NCBI GenBank assembly: GCA_013378335.1
Contig: CP040556.1
Span: 1,550,001 to 1,614,000 of the forward strand
Direction of reading: 5' to 3'
Length of the DNA: 64,000 nucleotides
Origin: Streptococcus sanguinis
GTDB lineage: Bacteria; Bacillota; Bacilli; Lactobacillales; Streptococcaceae
Shown here: piece after piece, positions 7,511-17,944 of the stretch
Numbering within the stretch: the first letter of the stretch is position 1
Layout: every line of letters begins with the position of its first letter
The notes under the pieces: generated by a model
Database searches by the model: none
Seen by the model: the letters and a program-made list of their open reading frames with translations, nothing else
What the model was told of the DNA's origin: nothing
Program-made: the position numbers and the translations under genes

Positions 7511-8417
7511 ATTCATCTGCGATTTTATTGATTTTTCTCAAGCGATGATTAACACCGCTCTTAGTCAGTGGCCGGCTCAGACTATCAGCTAGCTGCTGGA
7601 TGGAGTAGTCCGGATGTTGGATACGAAGCTGGGCTACCTCCTGCAGGTCTACAGGTAGACTTTCAATGCCGATATTGTCGCTGATTTTGGCAATATTGTT
7701 GATGGTTTTCATACTGGCTGTGACCGTACGGGCGATGTTAGCTGTCTCCGCATTATTAGCGCGATTGAGGTCATTGCGCGCTTCTCGCATGAGCTTAAGA
7801 GACTCAAACTCAGCCATGGCTTCCATAGCGCCGATGACAATGAGAAAATCCATGATATCCTCAGCCCGCTGCAGATAAGTAACAGCCCCCTTCTTGCGCT
7901 CGATGGTCTTGGCATCCAGCAGAAAACGCCGCATCAAGGCAGCCAAATCCTCAGCATGATCCAGATAAACGGACAGGATTTCCAGCTGATACTTGCCTGA
8001 ATCTGGCTCCCGCATGCTGCCATTTGAGAGAAAGGCTCCCCGGAGGTAGGCCCGACTGGCTTCGTCATCTGACAAAATGGCCTGGTCAATCCCTGCCTCG
8101 ATACCAAAAAAGGAGTCAGCCAAGTGCAGATCAGAAAGGATTTCTTCTACTCTCTGATCCAGAAATACTGTATAAACGCGATTCTTGCGCAGATTGGTCT
8201 TCTGATGGTGGCGGATTTCTGACTTGACCTGATAGAGGTCCGACAGCAACTCATAGAGATGGCGAGCAATCTTGGCATTTTCTGTTGTGACAGACAAGGT
8301 CAAACCACTGCTGGCCAAGCCCAGACTGCCAGACATCTTGATCATGGCTGACAGCTCATTTTTATCTCTGTTTGTCAGACTCAGCAGTTCTTCTTTTACT
8401 TTTACTGTAAAACTCAT
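7506..8417 (-). CDS. whiA: Sporulation/division regulator WhiA
   Basis: 303 residues. N-terminal LAGLIDADG-like region (about 1-190, with the [11 protein letters not shown] strand-turn near 125) and a C-terminal helix-turn-helix (about 225-295, [19 protein letters not shown]). WhiA is a conserved DNA-binding protein of Gram-positives linked to cell division. It is the last gene of the rapZ-yvcK-whiA unit and its start overlaps the yvcK stop by four bases (ATGA). Confidence 0.95.
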   Translation of the reverse strand: MSFTVKVKEELLSLTNRDKNELSAMIKMSGSLGLASSGLTLSVTTENAKIARHLYELLSDLYQVKSEIRHHQKTNLRKNRVYTVFLDQRVEEILSDLHLADSFFGIEAGIDQAILSDDEASRAYLRGAFLSNGSMREPDSGKYQLEILSVYLDHAEDLAALMRRFLLDAKTIERKKGAVTYLQRAEDIMDFLIVIGAMEAMAEFESLKLMREARNDLNRANNAETANIARTVTASMKTINNIAKISDNIGIESLPVDLQEVAQLRIQHPDYSIQQLADSLSRPLTKSGVNHRLRKINKIADEL

Positions 8418-9391
8418 TTGCGCACCTGTATAATCTGCATCAATTCGTCAACGACCAGCTCACCATCATGGAACGCTCCGCCATTTTCCAAACGCAGAAA
8501 ATTCGAAGAAATAACCCGCGGAACTTGCTCTTGCAACCCTTGAAAATCATGCTCCACCTGTACCAGATATTCGTCAAACTGGTTACTGTCCATGTACTCA
8601 TGAGGGACAGGTTCGATATTGACCAAGACTGTATCTACAAACTTCCTGCCTAAATGACGGTGCAGAACCTGGACGTGATCGCTGTCTGAAAAATGCTCTG
8701 TTTCGCCGCGTTGGGTCATGATATTGCAGACATAGGCCACTTCTGCCTTGGTATCTAGAAGAGCTTGACCAATTTCCTCAATAACGAGATTAGGCAAGAT
8801 TGAGGTAAATAGTGAACCAGGTCCCAGAACCACCATATCACTCTCTAGGATGCTTTCAACCACCTTTTTACTGGCAGCAGGCTTCTTGTCATCATAGGTA
8901 TTGGTCACATAGACCCGCTCAATCATCCCGCTCTTGCTGGTCAGATTGCTTTCACCGACAACTTCTGTCCCATCCATAAAAACAGCGTGCAGGGTCAGCG
9001 GATTGTCGCTGGAAGGGTAGATTTTACCAGTCGTATGGAAAAACTTAGTCAAAAGCTGCATGGCATTATAGGTTGAGCCCTGCATTTCGGAAATACCGGC
9101 AATAATCAGATTGCCCAAGGGATGCCCCGCTAGAACTCCGTCTCCTTCCGCAAAGCGATACTGAAAGACCTTCTCATAGAATTTTGGCATGTCGGACATG
9201 GCTACTAAGACATTTCGCAAATCACCCGGCGGAGTCAGCTGATGGATGTTTTTCCGCAGCTCACCAGAACTGCCACCATCATCAGCCACTGTGACAATAG
9301 CTGTAATCTCTACGTCCTTTTTACGCAGGCTGTCTAAAATCACTGAAATTCCTGTTCCACCGCCGATGACTGTAATTCGTGGCTTTCTCAT
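8414..9391 (-). CDS. yvcK: Gluconeogenesis factor YvcK/CofD-like protein
   Basis: 325 residues with the glycine-rich nucleotide-binding start [35 protein letters not shown] and [11 protein letters not shown] motifs of the CofD/UPF0052 fold. YvcK proteins bind UDP-sugars and help set carbon flux and peptidoglycan precursor supply; in pneumococcus and Bacillus they also affect cell shape. It overlaps rapZ upstream and whiA downstream by four bases each, so translation of the three is coupled. Confidence 0.95.
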   Translation of the reverse strand: MRKPRITVIGGGTGISVILDSLRKKDVEITAIVTVADDGGSSGELRKNIHQLTPPGDLRNVLVAMSDMPKFYEKVFQYRFAEGDGVLAGHPLGNLIIAGISEMQGSTYNAMQLLTKFFHTTGKIYPSSDNPLTLHAVFMDGTEVVGESNLTSKSGMIERVYVTNTYDDKKPAASKKVVESILESDMVVLGPGSLFTSILPNLVIEEIGQALLDTKAEVAYVCNIMTQRGETEHFSDSDHVQVLHRHLGRKFVDTVLVNIEPVPHEYMDSNQFDEYLVQVEHDFQGLQEQVPRVISSNFLRLENGGAFHDGELVVDELMQIIQVRK

Positions 9392-10278
9392 GAGCGGTTC
9401 ACCGTTTCTTTCCGACGGTTTTTGTCGCGGTGGCTGGCATTAACCGGCCAATTTTTAGCCAAATCATCTGCTAAGCGCTGAGCAAAGGCTACACTGCGGT
9501 GCTGACCACCCGTACAGCCCACAGCAATCGTCAGGATAGACTTTCCTTCCTTCTGATAGCCCGGCAAGATTGGCTCAATCAAGCCTAGCAGGTGCTGGTA
9601 AAATTCTTCTGACTCGGCATGGTTCATGACATAATCAAAGACATCCTTATCCAAACCTGTCTGATTGCGCAGCTCAGGTTTATAGTAGGGATTAGGCAGA
9701 AAGCGCACATCAAAGACCAAGTCTGCATCCAAAGGCAGACCGTATTTGAAACCAAAACTCATGACCTCAATACGGAAACTGTGCATCTCGTCCTGATTTG
9801 AAAATTGCTCAGAGATAGTCTTTCTCAGCTCCCGTGGTGTCAAATCAGTTGTGTCTACAACATTTTGGCTGAGATTCTTCAGAGGGGCTAAGAGTTCGCG
9901 CTCCAGTTTAATCCCATCTAAAATCCGACCATCAGCTGCCAGCGGATGACTGCGACGCGTTTCCTTATAACGAGCCACTAGCTCCTTATCCGCCGCATCT
10001 AGGAAAAGAATCTTGAAATCGATGTTCTCATTTTGCTCTAAATCATCCAAAACATTCTGGATTTGCAAAAAGAAGGAACGGCTGCGCATATCGACAACCA
10101 GAGCTAATTTATCATTGTCCGTGGTCCCTTCGACCAGCTGCAGGAACTTCGGCACCAAAGTTGGCGGCATATTATCAATGGTAAAATAACCTAAGTCTTC
10201 AAAGGACTGGATGGCTACGGTTTTCCCCGCCCCGCTCATTCCAGTCACAATGACAAGCTGAATTTTCTTCTCAGACAT
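9388..10278 (-). CDS. rapZ: RNase adapter / nucleotide-binding protein RapZ (YvcJ)
   Basis: 296 residues. Walker A GMSGAGKT near residue 13-20, the Walker B-like VVDMRSR near 60-66, and the conserved C-terminal domain with [17 protein letters not shown]. In enterobacteria RapZ directs RNase E to the small RNA GlmZ. In Gram-positives YvcJ binds ATP/GTP and the RNA role is not proven. First gene of the overlapping rapZ-yvcK-whiA block, 55 bases after ridA. Confidence 0.95.
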   Translation of the reverse strand: MSEKKIQLVIVTGMSGAGKTVAIQSFEDLGYFTIDNMPPTLVPKFLQLVEGTTDNDKLALVVDMRSRSFFLQIQNVLDDLEQNENIDFKILFLDAADKELVARYKETRRSHPLAADGRILDGIKLERELLAPLKNLSQNVVDTTDLTPRELRKTISEQFSNQDEMHSFRIEVMSFGFKYGLPLDADLVFDVRFLPNPYYKPELRNQTGLDKDVFDYVMNHAESEEFYQHLLGLIEPILPGYQKEGKSILTIAVGCTGGQHRSVAFAQRLADDLAKNWPVNASHRDKNRRKETVNRS

Positions 10279-10333
10279 TATAATCCTTTCATCAGATAGA
10301 ATCCGTCAAAGAGCTGTTTTCCCCTGCTCTTTT

Positions 10334-10714
10334 TTAGAGAATCTCGGCAATAACCTCAATCTCAATTTTCACATCTTTAGGCAGGCGAGCCACTTCGACT
10401 GCCGAGCGAGCTGGAAATGCTTCTGTAAAAGCAGTCTTGTAAACCTCATTAAAAGCCACAAAATCATTGATGTCGCTCAAGAAGCAAGTAGCCTTGACTA
10501 CGTGGTCAAAGTCTGTTCCTGCAGCTTCTAAAATAGCTGAAACATTTTTCAGTACTTGCTGGGTCTGCTCTTCAATAGTCGTCCCAACGATTTCTCCTGT
10601 TTCAGGAGACAAGGGAATCTGCCCACTCGCAAACAAAAGATTGCCGACAATTTTTCCTTGGACATAAGGTCCAATCGCTGCTGGTGCTTTATCTGTATGA
10701 ATTGTTTTTGCCAT
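10334..10714 (-). CDS. ridA: RidA family enamine/imine deaminase
   Basis: 126 residues from MAKTIHTDKAPAAIGPYVQG. The G-Q-I-P motif (LLFASGQIPLSP), the conserved Arg in FPARSAVEVARLP and the C-terminal EIEVIAEIL strand are all present. RidA hydrolyses reactive 2-aminoacrylate and related enamines made by PLP enzymes. The upstream ATG three codons earlier is less well placed for the GGAGAAG site. Its extended -10 promoter probably also drives rapZ-yvcK-whiA. Confidence 0.93.
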   Translation of the reverse strand: MAKTIHTDKAPAAIGPYVQGKIVGNLLFASGQIPLSPETGEIVGTTIEEQTQQVLKNVSAILEAAGTDFDHVVKATCFLSDINDFVAFNEVYKTAFTEAFPARSAVEVARLPKDVKIEIEVIAEIL

Positions 10715-10743
10715 AATTATCACTTCTCCTACTTATTTTTTTC

Positions 10744-10752
10744 ATTATACCA
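10744..10752 (-). promoter_or_regulatory. ridA-rapZ-yvcK-whiA promoter (extended -10)
   Basis: Minus strand TGGTATAAT; TATAAT is at 10744-10749, 29 bases before the ridA start. A clear -35 was not seen. Confidence 0.6.
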
Positions 10753-10876
10753 TAAAATAGCAAGCAATGGCCACGACAGATTGATAAGCCTTGCCTTTTT
10801 CCATTTTTTCATTGATGGGGCCTTAGAAGCTAAAAGGAAATCTTCTTACCTATCAGAACCCACTTTTTAAGATTTA

Positions 10877-10907
10877 AAAACGCTGAGAAATCTTTCCCAG
10901 CGTTTAT
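10877..10907 (-). terminator. Terminator of the obgE operon
   Basis: Minus-strand stem AAACGCTGGGAAA / TTTCTCAGCGTTT followed by TTTAAAT, 20 bases after the small downstream gene. Confidence 0.85.
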
Positions 10908-10925
10908 GATTCTCAAAATAAAATC

Positions 10926-11087
10926 TTATTCCTCTTCCTCTTTCGCTAATGCTTCTCTTTCCAGACGCAGCTTACGCTTGGGATTGAGTTTATTAAAGAG
11001 CTCTTCTAGCTTTTCTGCATTCCAGACGTCGGCTGCAGAGACAAAATTTCCATTTTCATCGCGGAAGGATATTGGTTTATCACCCAT
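10926..11087 (-). CDS. Small conserved protein downstream of obgE
   Basis: 53 residues beginning MGDKPISFRDENGNFVSAAD, with an AEKLEELFNKLNPKRKL helix and a Glu-rich end. It has a strong CTAAGGAGG site seven bases before the ATG and follows the obgE stop by 11 bases, so it is a real co-transcribed gene. I recall very similar short proteins after obgE in other streptococci, but no function is known to me. The sequence looks soluble and helical, without a signal peptide. Confidence 0.8.
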   Translation of the reverse strand: MGDKPISFRDENGNFVSAADVWNAEKLEELFNKLNPKRKLRLEREALAKEEEE

Positions 11088-11098
11088 TGCAAGCCTCC

Positions 11099-12409
11099 TT
11101 AGTCAACGAATTCAAACTCGAATTTACCGATGCGAACTAGATCCCCATCCTTGGCTCCGCGAGCACGAAGCGCTTCATCAACGCCCATACCACGCAGCTG
11201 ACGGGCAAATTTCATGACTGCCTCATCACGGTCAAAGTTGGTCATATTAAAGAGCTTCTCAAGCTTGTCACCTGACAGCACCCAAGTCGCATCATCATCA
11301 CGAGAAATTTCAAAGGCTGGTGCTTCTTCGTCAAAGCCATAGTAAGCTTCTTCTTCCATTTCAGACTCATCATAGAGCAAGAACTCTGGCGTTTTATCCA
11401 ATAATTCTGCGGTCGCATCTAAGAGCGTCGCAAGTCCCTGCTTGGTCAGACTGGAAATCGGGAAGATTTGCGGTAATTCCGCAAACTCATCATAATTAGC
11501 CGCTAATTTCTCTTTGAATATCTTGAGATTTTCAGCACTATCAGGCATGTCCATCTTGTTAGCGACGATAATCTGCGGACGCTCCATGAGACGAAGGTTG
11601 TAGGATTCCAACTCTTTATTGATAGCTAGATAGTCCTCATAAGGGTCACGTCCCTCACTTGCTGACATATCGATGACATGCAGGATAACCCGTGTCCGCT
11701 CAATATGACGGAGAAACTGGGTTCCCAGTCCAACCCCTTGGCTGGCCCCTTCGATCAAACCTGGTAGATCTGCTACTGCAAAGGACTCTCCAGAATGAGT
11801 ACGAACCATGCCTAAATTTGGCACGATGGTCGTGAAATGATAGGCACCAATCTTTGGCTTAGCTGCTGTGATAACACTGAGCAAAGTGGATTTCCCGACA
11901 GAAGGAAAGCCGACCAGACCAACGTCTGCTAGGACCTTGAGCTCCAGCAGAAGCTCACGCTCTTGACCAGGTTCTCCATTCTCAGAAATCTCTGGAGCAG
12001 GATTTTTAGGCGTCGCAAAGCGGATATTTCCACGACCGCCTCGGCCACCACGCGCTACGATAAATTCTTGACCATTTTCTACCAAGTCCGTCAGCACCTT
12101 GCCAGTCTCAGCATCACGAACCGTCGTCCCCTGCGGCACTCGAACAATCAAGTCCTCAGCGCCACGGCCATGCATGCCCTTGGTCATGCCCTTTTCACCA
12201 GACTGAGCTTTGAAATGGCGATTGTAGCGAAAATCCATCAGGGTACGCAGACCTTCGTCTACGACAAAAACAACATTACCGCCACGACCGCCATCACCGC
12301 CCCAAGGACCGCCATTAGAAACATATTTTTCACGGCGAAAGGCCACCATGCCATCACCACCATTACCAGCCTTGACCTGAATCTTAGCTGTATCTAAAAA
12401 CATACTCAT
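11099..12409 (-). CDS. obgE: GTPase Obg (ObgE/CgtA)
   Basis: 436 residues in three parts: the glycine-rich Obg fold (1-158, [14 protein letters not shown] and GGRGGRGN), the G domain (about 160-335, [22 protein letters not shown]), and a C-terminal OCT domain (about 355-436). The stretch between G domain and OCT is acidic. Essential GTPase acting in late 50S assembly and (p)ppGpp responses. The small genes on either side run in the same direction, but a terminator upstream (12436-12458) separates it from the DUF4044 gene. Confidence 0.97.
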   Translation of the reverse strand: MSMFLDTAKIQVKAGNGGDGMVAFRREKYVSNGGPWGGDGGRGGNVVFVVDEGLRTLMDFRYNRHFKAQSGEKGMTKGMHGRGAEDLIVRVPQGTTVRDAETGKVLTDLVENGQEFIVARGGRGGRGNIRFATPKNPAPEISENGEPGQERELLLELKVLADVGLVGFPSVGKSTLLSVITAAKPKIGAYHFTTIVPNLGMVRTHSGESFAVADLPGLIEGASQGVGLGTQFLRHIERTRVILHVIDMSASEGRDPYEDYLAINKELESYNLRLMERPQIIVANKMDMPDSAENLKIFKEKLAANYDEFAELPQIFPISSLTKQGLATLLDATAELLDKTPEFLLYDESEMEEEAYYGFDEEAPAFEISRDDDATWVLSGDKLEKLFNMTNFDRDEAVMKFARQLRGMGVDEALRARGAKDGDLVRIGKFEFEFVD

Positions 12410-12435
12410 TTTATTTTATTCTCTTTTTCTAGTCT

Positions 12436-12458
12436 AAAAAAACGCCCTGAAGCGTTTG
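12436..12458 (-). terminator. Terminator of the DUF4044 gene
   Basis: Minus strand AAACGC-ttcagg-GCGTTT followed by TTTTT. Confidence 0.75.
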
Positions 12459-12460
12459 GA

Positions 12461-12589
12461 TTAAAAGATTGCGCTGAGAGCAGAAGCAAAGATTGCTCCA
12501 ACTGTCACGATGAGCATGATAATCACGACCAGCATCGTCAATTTTTCAAATCCTGTTTTTTTGCGTTGTCCGTTGTCACCAAAAGCCAC
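12461..12589 (-). CDS. DUF4044-type small membrane protein, GTG start
   Basis: 42 residues read from GTG: a short polar head (AFGDNGQRKKTGFEKLT) followed by one transmembrane helix (MLVVIIMLIVTVGAIFA) and a short end. Length, basic head and single helix fit DUF4044, a family of about 40-residue streptococcal and lactococcal proteins. The ATAGGGG site lies eight bases before the GTG. Function unknown; it is too small for routine gene finders and has its own terminator. Confidence 0.78.
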   Translation of the reverse strand: MAFGDNGQRKKTGFEKLTMLVVIIMLIVTVGAIFASALSAIF

Positions 12590-12669
12590 GATAATACCCC
12601 TATCCTTTAAAAATTACTAGGTCTATTCTAACACGATTTCCCCGTTTTTTCAAATGGAAAAGCATGTAA

Positions 12670-12834
12670 AAAGAGTCTGGAACAAAAAGATTTCAATTTT
12701 TAAAAATCTTAATCATTAAGCCCTTCAAATCTATAATTAAATGCGAAAAGCGAACAAATTAGAATTCTGATTGCCAGAAAACTAGTTTTGTTCGCTTTTT
12801 ATATTTGAGGTCGGACTTTTGTCCCAGCCTCTTT
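12670..12834. repeat. Intergenic element with terminal inverted repeats (family copy 1)
   Basis: Ends pair as AAAGAGTCTGGAACAAAA and TTTTGTCCCAGCCTCTTT, 16 of 18 positions complementary. Inside, a second dyad pairs AAAAGCGAACAAA (about 12743) with TTTTGTTCGCTTTTT (about 12786). It encodes nothing. A relative with the same ends is at 37350-37528. The outer arms could fold as a terminator for the adhesin gene on the minus strand. Confidence 0.7.
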
Positions 12835-12839
12835 GAATC

Positions 12840-14537
12840 TTATCTAGTCTTCTTTTGAAGAAAGACATAGCTTCCAAAGCCAACTAAGATTGCCAAACCT
12901 GCAAGTGACAGCCAAAGTGTCGGCTCTTGACCAGTCTTAGGTAGGACTTTCTTAGTGCCTCCTACAGCACCCGGAACATTGGTAGCATTGTTTGAATTGT
13001 TGTTTCCCTTCTCTGTATTATCAGTTCCACCCTTTGGATCGTTGGAACCGTTATTTGGAGTAGTGTTACCATTGTTTGGGTTTGTATTCGGGTTGTTGTT
13101 TGGATTATTATTTGGGTTATTGTTCGGATCATTGTTTGGATTGTTATTCGGGTTGTTGTTGTCAGGGTTAGGTGGCTGAACTGCCTTGCCTGGATCGTTA
13201 CCTCTATAGGTATTTGTAAAGACTGGATCCAAGTCATAATTGACAGAGCCCAAAAGCTCACCATTAACATCTTTTACAGTAACTGTCAGCTGTGCTTCCT
13301 TGTCATCATAGACGTAGTTAGGATCATTTCCTGGGATTTCCTTGATGCTGTAGCGATAAGTACCAGCAGCACTATAGTTCAAGGCCTTGAAGTTAATAGA
13401 TCCGTCTGCTTCATTGGTAACAGTTTGAAGCAAATCACCGTTTTCATCAAAGAGACCAAAGGTAAACTGTCCCTTTTCTAATTCTTTGTTAACAAGCTTT
13501 TTCTGAGCTTTAATCATTACGTCTTTTGCCAACAACCCGCTTCCTTTACCAGAACCGTCTTCCAAACGGACTGACTTAGTAATGCTGCGCTCTGGGAAGC
13601 CTTTTGCTGTCCAAGACAAGGTGTTGTTAACCACATCGCCTACTTGAACACCATCTGGTACGCGAGTAGAGTACTCGATGTACATTGGCCAGTTGTAGTT
13701 ATCACCAAAGTTGATGGTAAAGCCATTGACATCACCATTAGCATTTTGCGAAAGAACCGCCTTGTTAGTGAAGTTATCCAAAACAGGCAGAGTCAGCAAG
13801 TGCGCTTCATTGCGGATACCGCCTTCTACAGGAGCATAACGAACTGCGCGCAGTGTACCTGGTACCAATGTCAGACCATCGCCAAAGTTGTCTGAAATCA
13901 CCATGTTGCGAAGCATGTCCTGTCTTGCATTCAGAATAATGCGCCATTTGACAATCTTTGGATCGCTACTGTCTTGGTAACCATATTTCATTTCATATTC
14001 ACCAGCAGTTCCTTCTACCTTTTCGTATTGGAAAGAAAAATCTGTCTGGCCAAATTTGAAGGAAATCGGCCCTGAATTTTGCACCTTGTCGTTATTAACT
14101 CGTACATTAAAAGTCAGGGACATTTCTTTTTGTTCGGTATAGTTAGTAAAGTAATTACTGAAAGTTACCGTAACCGTTTGAGTTGCTGGATTCGCTTGGG
14201 CTTTTCCGACTACTTCTCCCTTGTGATTGTCAACATCAGATACTTGGAAGTTTAAGGGAGTAATCAGGGTTAATTCCTGTGGCAGTGAGAAAGTGAGGGT
14301 GTCCCCTTCAGCGATAGTTTGAGATGACGGAAATGTGAAACTAGTTGTTACAGACAAAGTTTCATTAGTCATAACCGTTGAGTCATTTGTCAATGGCACA
14401 CCATCTTTGGTAATGCTGGTTTGCTGGGTATAATCTGTTACTTCAGAAGCCTGAGTTCGAGCAGCAAAACCTAAACCTGTAACAATAGCCGTTAACAAGA
14501 TTAAAATTTTAAGAATGATCGTCTTCTTATCTTTCAT
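12840..14537 (-). CDS. LPXTG-anchored surface adhesin with pilin-type isopeptide domain
   Basis: 565 residues. Signal peptide at 1-31 (basic MKDKK, hydrophobic core, cut near TQA-SE). Residues about 35-330 form the large beta-rich adhesive region seen in MSCRAMM-type proteins. About 340-432 resembles the Spy0128-like isopeptide pilin domain (FTFGLFDENGDLL, then YRYSIKEIPG). An Asn/Pro-rich wall-spanning linker of PNNNPNN-type repeats covers about 437-525. The sortase signal LPKTG is at 532-536, followed by a membrane helix and KKTR. No sortase or pilin partner lies nearby, so it is probably a single adhesin anchored by the housekeeping sortase. Ligand unknown. Confidence 0.92.
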   Translation of the reverse strand: MKDKKTIILKILILLTAIVTGLGFAARTQASEVTDYTQQTSITKDGVPLTNDSTVMTNETLSVTTSFTFPSSQTIAEGDTLTFSLPQELTLITPLNFQVSDVDNHKGEVVGKAQANPATQTVTVTFSNYFTNYTEQKEMSLTFNVRVNNDKVQNSGPISFKFGQTDFSFQYEKVEGTAGEYEMKYGYQDSSDPKIVKWRIILNARQDMLRNMVISDNFGDGLTLVPGTLRAVRYAPVEGGIRNEAHLLTLPVLDNFTNKAVLSQNANGDVNGFTINFGDNYNWPMYIEYSTRVPDGVQVGDVVNNTLSWTAKGFPERSITKSVRLEDGSGKGSGLLAKDVMIKAQKKLVNKELEKGQFTFGLFDENGDLLQTVTNEADGSINFKALNYSAAGTYRYSIKEIPGNDPNYVYDDKEAQLTVTVKDVNGELLGSVNYDLDPVFTNTYRGNDPGKAVQPPNPDNNNPNNNPNNDPNNNPNNNPNNNPNTNPNNGNTTPNNGSNDPKGGTDNTEKGNNNSNNATNVPGAVGGTKKVLPKTGQEPTLWLSLAGLAILVGFGSYVFLQKKTR

Positions 14538-14630
14538 TTTATGCTCCTTTCATAGCTTATTATACCAAGAGTATTGCAATTTATCAACATTTTGTATCAA
14601 AGTGTTTAAATATTCACACAAATGTAAAAA

Positions 14631-14656
14631 AACCAAGACATTGTGTCTCAGTTTCT
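14631..14656 (-). terminator. Terminator of cdaA-cdaR-glmM
   Basis: Minus strand AACTGAGACA-caa-TGTCTTGGTT followed by TTTTTT, seven bases past the glmM stop. Confidence 0.85.
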
Positions 14657-14662
14657 TTACAT

Positions 14663-16018
14663 TTATTTGTCTATTCCAATTTCATCTCGAACAACATTGG
14701 CAATGGTATCTACATAATAATTTACTTCTTCGTCAGTTGGTGCTTCAGCCATGACCCTCAGCAGAGGCTCAGTTCCACTCGGACGAACCAAAATCCGGCC
14801 ATTGCCAGCCATTTCGGCTTCCATTCTCTCAATCACCGTCTTGATAGCTGGGACTTCCATCGCCTTATCTTTCATGCTGTTTTCCACACGAATATTGACC
14901 AGTTTCTGCGGATAGATGGTTACTTCAGCGGCCAATTCAGATAGTTTCTTACCTGTTTCCTGCATGACCTTGGTCAATTGCACAGCTGAGAGCTGGCCAT
15001 CACCTGTCGTATTGTAGTTCATGATGATCACATGTCCAGACTGCTCGCCACCAAGATTATAGCCATTCTTGCGCATTTCCTCTACTACATAGCGGTCCCC
15101 AACTGCTGTCACAGCCTTTTGAATACCTTCGCGATCCAAAGCCTTATGGAAGCCGAGGTTTGACATGACGGTCGTAACAATGGTATTCTGCGCCAGCTCA
15201 CCTTTCTCAGACAGGTACTTACCGATGATGTACATAATCTTGTCACCATCTACCAGCTCACCATTTTCATCCACTGCAATCAAGCGGTCGCTATCTCCAT
15301 CAAAGGCCAGACCAATCGCTGCACCAGACTCACGAACAACTTCCTGCAAAGCTTCTGGATGCGTAGAGCCAACATTCAGATTGATATTGAGACCGTCTGG
15401 ATTTTCTCCGATAATGGTCAGCTGCGCACCGAGGTCTGCAAAAATCTGACGGGCACTGGTAGAAGCTGCACCGTTGGCCGTATCTAAGGCTACATGCATT
15501 CCTTCTAGTTCCAAGCCAGTTGAAACCAAGTATTGTTGATACTTGCGCAACCCTTCTGGATAATCCACCAAATCACCCAATCCTTCTGCACTTGGACGTG
15601 GCAAGGTATCTTCTGCTGCGTCCAACAAAGCTTCAATTTCCAACTCACGCTCATCATCCAGCTTATAGCCGTCACCACCAAAGAATTTGATACCATTATC
15701 CAAAGCTGGATTGTGGCTGGCAGAAATCATGACTCCCGCGCTGGCTTTCTCTGACTTAACCAGATAAGCCACACCAGGCGTTGCAATGACACCTAGCTTA
15801 TAAACATGAATCCCAACGGACAAAAGTCCTGCAACCAAGGCGCTTTCCAGCATTTCTCCTGAAATTCGAGTATCACGGCCAACAAAGACCCGAGGAACTT
15901 CACTTTCGTACTGGCTCAGAACATAACCACCAAAGCGGCCGAGTTTAAAGGCCAATTCTGGCGTTAATTCCACATTTGCTTCTCCGCGAACACCATCGGT
16001 TCCAAAGTATTTACCCAT
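14663..16018 (-). CDS. glmM: Phosphoglucosamine mutase GlmM
   Basis: 451 residues from [19 protein letters not shown]. Active-site serine loop [14 protein letters not shown], metal loop FDGDSDR, sugar-binding GGEQSGH and phosphate-binding [12 protein letters not shown] are all present. It converts glucosamine-6-P to glucosamine-1-P for UDP-GlcNAc. An 18-codon upstream extension was rejected because GAAAGGAAAC precedes this ATG and the family starts here. Encoded after cdaA-cdaR; GlmM is known to bind and restrain CdaA in several Firmicutes. Confidence 0.97.
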   Translation of the reverse strand: MGKYFGTDGVRGEANVELTPELAFKLGRFGGYVLSQYESEVPRVFVGRDTRISGEMLESALVAGLLSVGIHVYKLGVIATPGVAYLVKSEKASAGVMISASHNPALDNGIKFFGGDGYKLDDERELEIEALLDAAEDTLPRPSAEGLGDLVDYPEGLRKYQQYLVSTGLELEGMHVALDTANGAASTSARQIFADLGAQLTIIGENPDGLNINLNVGSTHPEALQEVVRESGAAIGLAFDGDSDRLIAVDENGELVDGDKIMYIIGKYLSEKGELAQNTIVTTVMSNLGFHKALDREGIQKAVTAVGDRYVVEEMRKNGYNLGGEQSGHVIIMNYNTTGDGQLSAVQLTKVMQETGKKLSELAAEVTIYPQKLVNIRVENSMKDKAMEVPAIKTVIERMEAEMAGNGRILVRPSGTEPLLRVMAEAPTDEEVNYYVDTIANVVRDEIGIDK

Positions 16019-16112
16019 TATAAATAGTTTCCTTTCATAAGACCTGAATGTAAAGGTTTTGGCTGCAAGCAAGGCAGACCGCTTTAATCCAAGTTTATTT
16101 TCAAAATTTTAT

Positions 16113-16868
16113 TTAGTTTTTATTTGATGAGCTCGAATTTGAGCTGCTGTTAGAGGAGGACGAGCCAGAGTTGTCTGCTGTTTTAGTGTTGACACGCATA
16201 GTCGTTTCAAATGGTGTCACCACGCTTGGCATGACATTCCCCTGTCCATCAACAGCCTGCAACGGCGCAGTCCCGCTGTAGTTGCCAGTGATAATGACAT
16301 TGGTCGGTAGAATAGCTACGACATATTCAATCTTAGACAGGGTCTCCTCGTCACTGGTTACTGTAGCTTCCTTGTTTTCCAAGGTCACACCACTGATAGA
16401 CACATTTTCAGCCACCTGACTGTCTGTAATGAGGTATCGGACCTCAACCTTCTTGCTAGCCTTTTTACCAATCTTAACAGAAATCTTCTGGGGAGTGACT
16501 GTAGCAGTCAGACCGCTTGGCAGGTTTTCAACCTTTAGAGGAATTTCCACTGTTCCCTCTGTAGCCTCAGAAAGATCAGCTACAACTCGAAACTTCCGAG
16601 TACTTTCCTGCATTTCACTGGCTAGATTGACACGGTTGGAGCCTGTCAGGGCAACGGAAACTTCAGAAGTAAAGCCGCTGATAAAGTAATTCTCGCTGTC
16701 ATATTTGATGTCAATCGGCACATTGGAAACCGTATTGGTATAAGTTTCAGATGTGACCTGTCGAACTCCAGTATTGTTTTGATAACTGCTAGAGGTTGCA
16801 TAAACAAAAAGCACTAGGGCAAAGAAAAACGAAGAGATGATATAAAGAATTTTTTTACGTTTTTTCAT
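16113..16868 (-). CDS. cdaR: CdaR, YbbR-domain regulator of CdaA
   Basis: 251 residues. One N-terminal membrane helix (about 7-25), then two to three YbbR-type beta repeats outside the membrane, and a Ser/Asn-rich tail. CdaR modulates the diadenylate cyclase CdaA. An in-frame ATG three codons upstream abuts GGGAGG with no spacing. The ATG used here is nine bases from it and overlaps the cdaA stop as ATGA. Confidence 0.93.
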   Translation of the reverse strand: MKKRKKILYIISSFFFALVLFVYATSSSYQNNTGVRQVTSETYTNTVSNVPIDIKYDSENYFISGFTSEVSVALTGSNRVNLASEMQESTRKFRVVADLSEATEGTVEIPLKVENLPSGLTATVTPQKISVKIGKKASKKVEVRYLITDSQVAENVSISGVTLENKEATVTSDEETLSKIEYVVAILPTNVIITGNYSGTAPLQAVDGQGNVMPSVVTPFETTMRVNTKTADNSGSSSSNSSSNSSSSNKN

Positions 16869-17713
16869 TTCTTCCATCCTCCCATGAAGCGTTTTTTCAA
16901 ACCTGCTGTCTTGTCCTGCTCTGATAAGAAGACCTTTCTCAGCTCAGTCTCAAACTCATCCAAAGTCAAATCATGCTTGAAAATTCCATTGTGAGTAGTG
17001 GAAATCCCACCTGTTTCTTCTGAAACGACAAAAGTAAAAGCATCTGATACTTCAGACAGGCCAATAGCTGCGCGGTGCCGGGTCCCAAACTCCTTAGAGA
17101 TGCCGCTGCTTTCTGTCAGAGGCAGGTAGGCACAGGAAGCTGCAATCTTATTGTCTTTTATGATGACAGCTCCATCATGCAATGGCGTATTGGGGATAAA
17201 AATGTTGATTAGCAGCTCTCCGGACACATCTGCATCCAAAGGAATCCCTGTTGCAATGTACTCCTGCAAGGTGCGGGTTCCCTGAATGGCCACCAAAGCC
17301 CCGATTTTCCGCGGACTCATATAGGCAACAGACTTGACAAAGGCCTGAACCATTTTTTCTTCGTTACTGATGGGCGTCGCAGAAAAAATATCCGTTGCAC
17401 GGCCCAGCTTTTCCAATCCTGCCCGAATCTCAGGCGAGAAAATCACCACGGCCGCAATGACCCCGTAAGTGATGACCTGATTAATCAACCAAGAAATGGT
17501 GGTCAAGCCGATGATATTAGCAAAAAACTGTGCCAAGATAAAGAAGAGCACCCCGCGGACCAGAATCATAATCTTCGTACCAGCAATGGCCTTGATTAGA
17601 TAATATAGAATCCATGCGACGATAGCGACGTCAATAATATTAATTACAATCCTCCAAGGGTCAGAAAACAAACTGGCCCAATATTGGAGATTGGTTAGTT
17701 GTTGAAAATTCAT
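16865..17713 (-). CDS. cdaA: Diadenylate cyclase CdaA
   Basis: 282 residues. Three membrane helices in the first 100 residues, then the DAC domain with the DGA motif (PLHDGAVIIKDN) and the RHR motif (GTRHRAAIGLSE). It makes c-di-AMP from two ATP, a messenger controlling potassium and osmolyte transport and wall homeostasis. First gene of the cdaA-cdaR-glmM operon, divergent from murT-gatD. Confidence 0.96.
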   Translation of the reverse strand: MNFQQLTNLQYWASLFSDPWRIVINIIDVAIVAWILYYLIKAIAGTKIMILVRGVLFFILAQFFANIIGLTTISWLINQVITYGVIAAVVIFSPEIRAGLEKLGRATDIFSATPISNEEKMVQAFVKSVAYMSPRKIGALVAIQGTRTLQEYIATGIPLDADVSGELLINIFIPNTPLHDGAVIIKDNKIAASCAYLPLTESSGISKEFGTRHRAAIGLSEVSDAFTFVVSEETGGISTTHNGIFKHDLTLDEFETELRKVFLSEQDKTAGLKKRFMGGWKK

Positions 17714-17944
17714 ACTTAGACTTCCTACTCCTCTACAAGCAAAATCAAACAGCTATAGCAACAAATCGAACTTATTAAATCTAGTACAGCCTGATTTTAT
17801 CTTGTAATTAGAGTTCACTCAATTAACTTCTCTCTTTTTATTTTACAGTGGGTCTTAATGCATAAAGACTTACCAACCCATTATATCACGTTTGTCAATA
17901 TTTTTCTGTAACCTTCTTTACTTTTTTATGATAAAATATTTCTT
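17714..17944. promoter_or_regulatory. Divergent promoter region cdaA / murT
   Basis: 231 bases between two envelope operons. On the minus strand TGATATAAT (extended -10 at about 17881-17889) is the likely cdaA promoter, giving a leader of about 165 bases. On the + strand the extended -10 TGATAAAAT (17929-17937) ends seven bases before the murT ATG. Nothing else was recognised in the long cdaA leader. Confidence 0.6.
17929..17944 (+). promoter_or_regulatory. Predicted leaderless promoter of murT-gatD
   Basis: TGATAAAAT with TAAAAT at 17932-17937, then seven bases, then ATG. Transcription starting about seven bases after the -10 would begin at the ATG. No Shine-Dalgarno sequence precedes the start. 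Confidence 0.65.

Noticed and set aside
13000..13180. Repeated PNNNPNN-coding units considered as a CRISPR or tandem-repeat locus
   Set aside because: They are in-frame codons of the adhesin linker; no unique spacers.
17714..17880. Long cdaA leader considered as a riboswitch
   Set aside because: No recognisable aptamer core, terminator or anti-terminator pair could be traced by eye.
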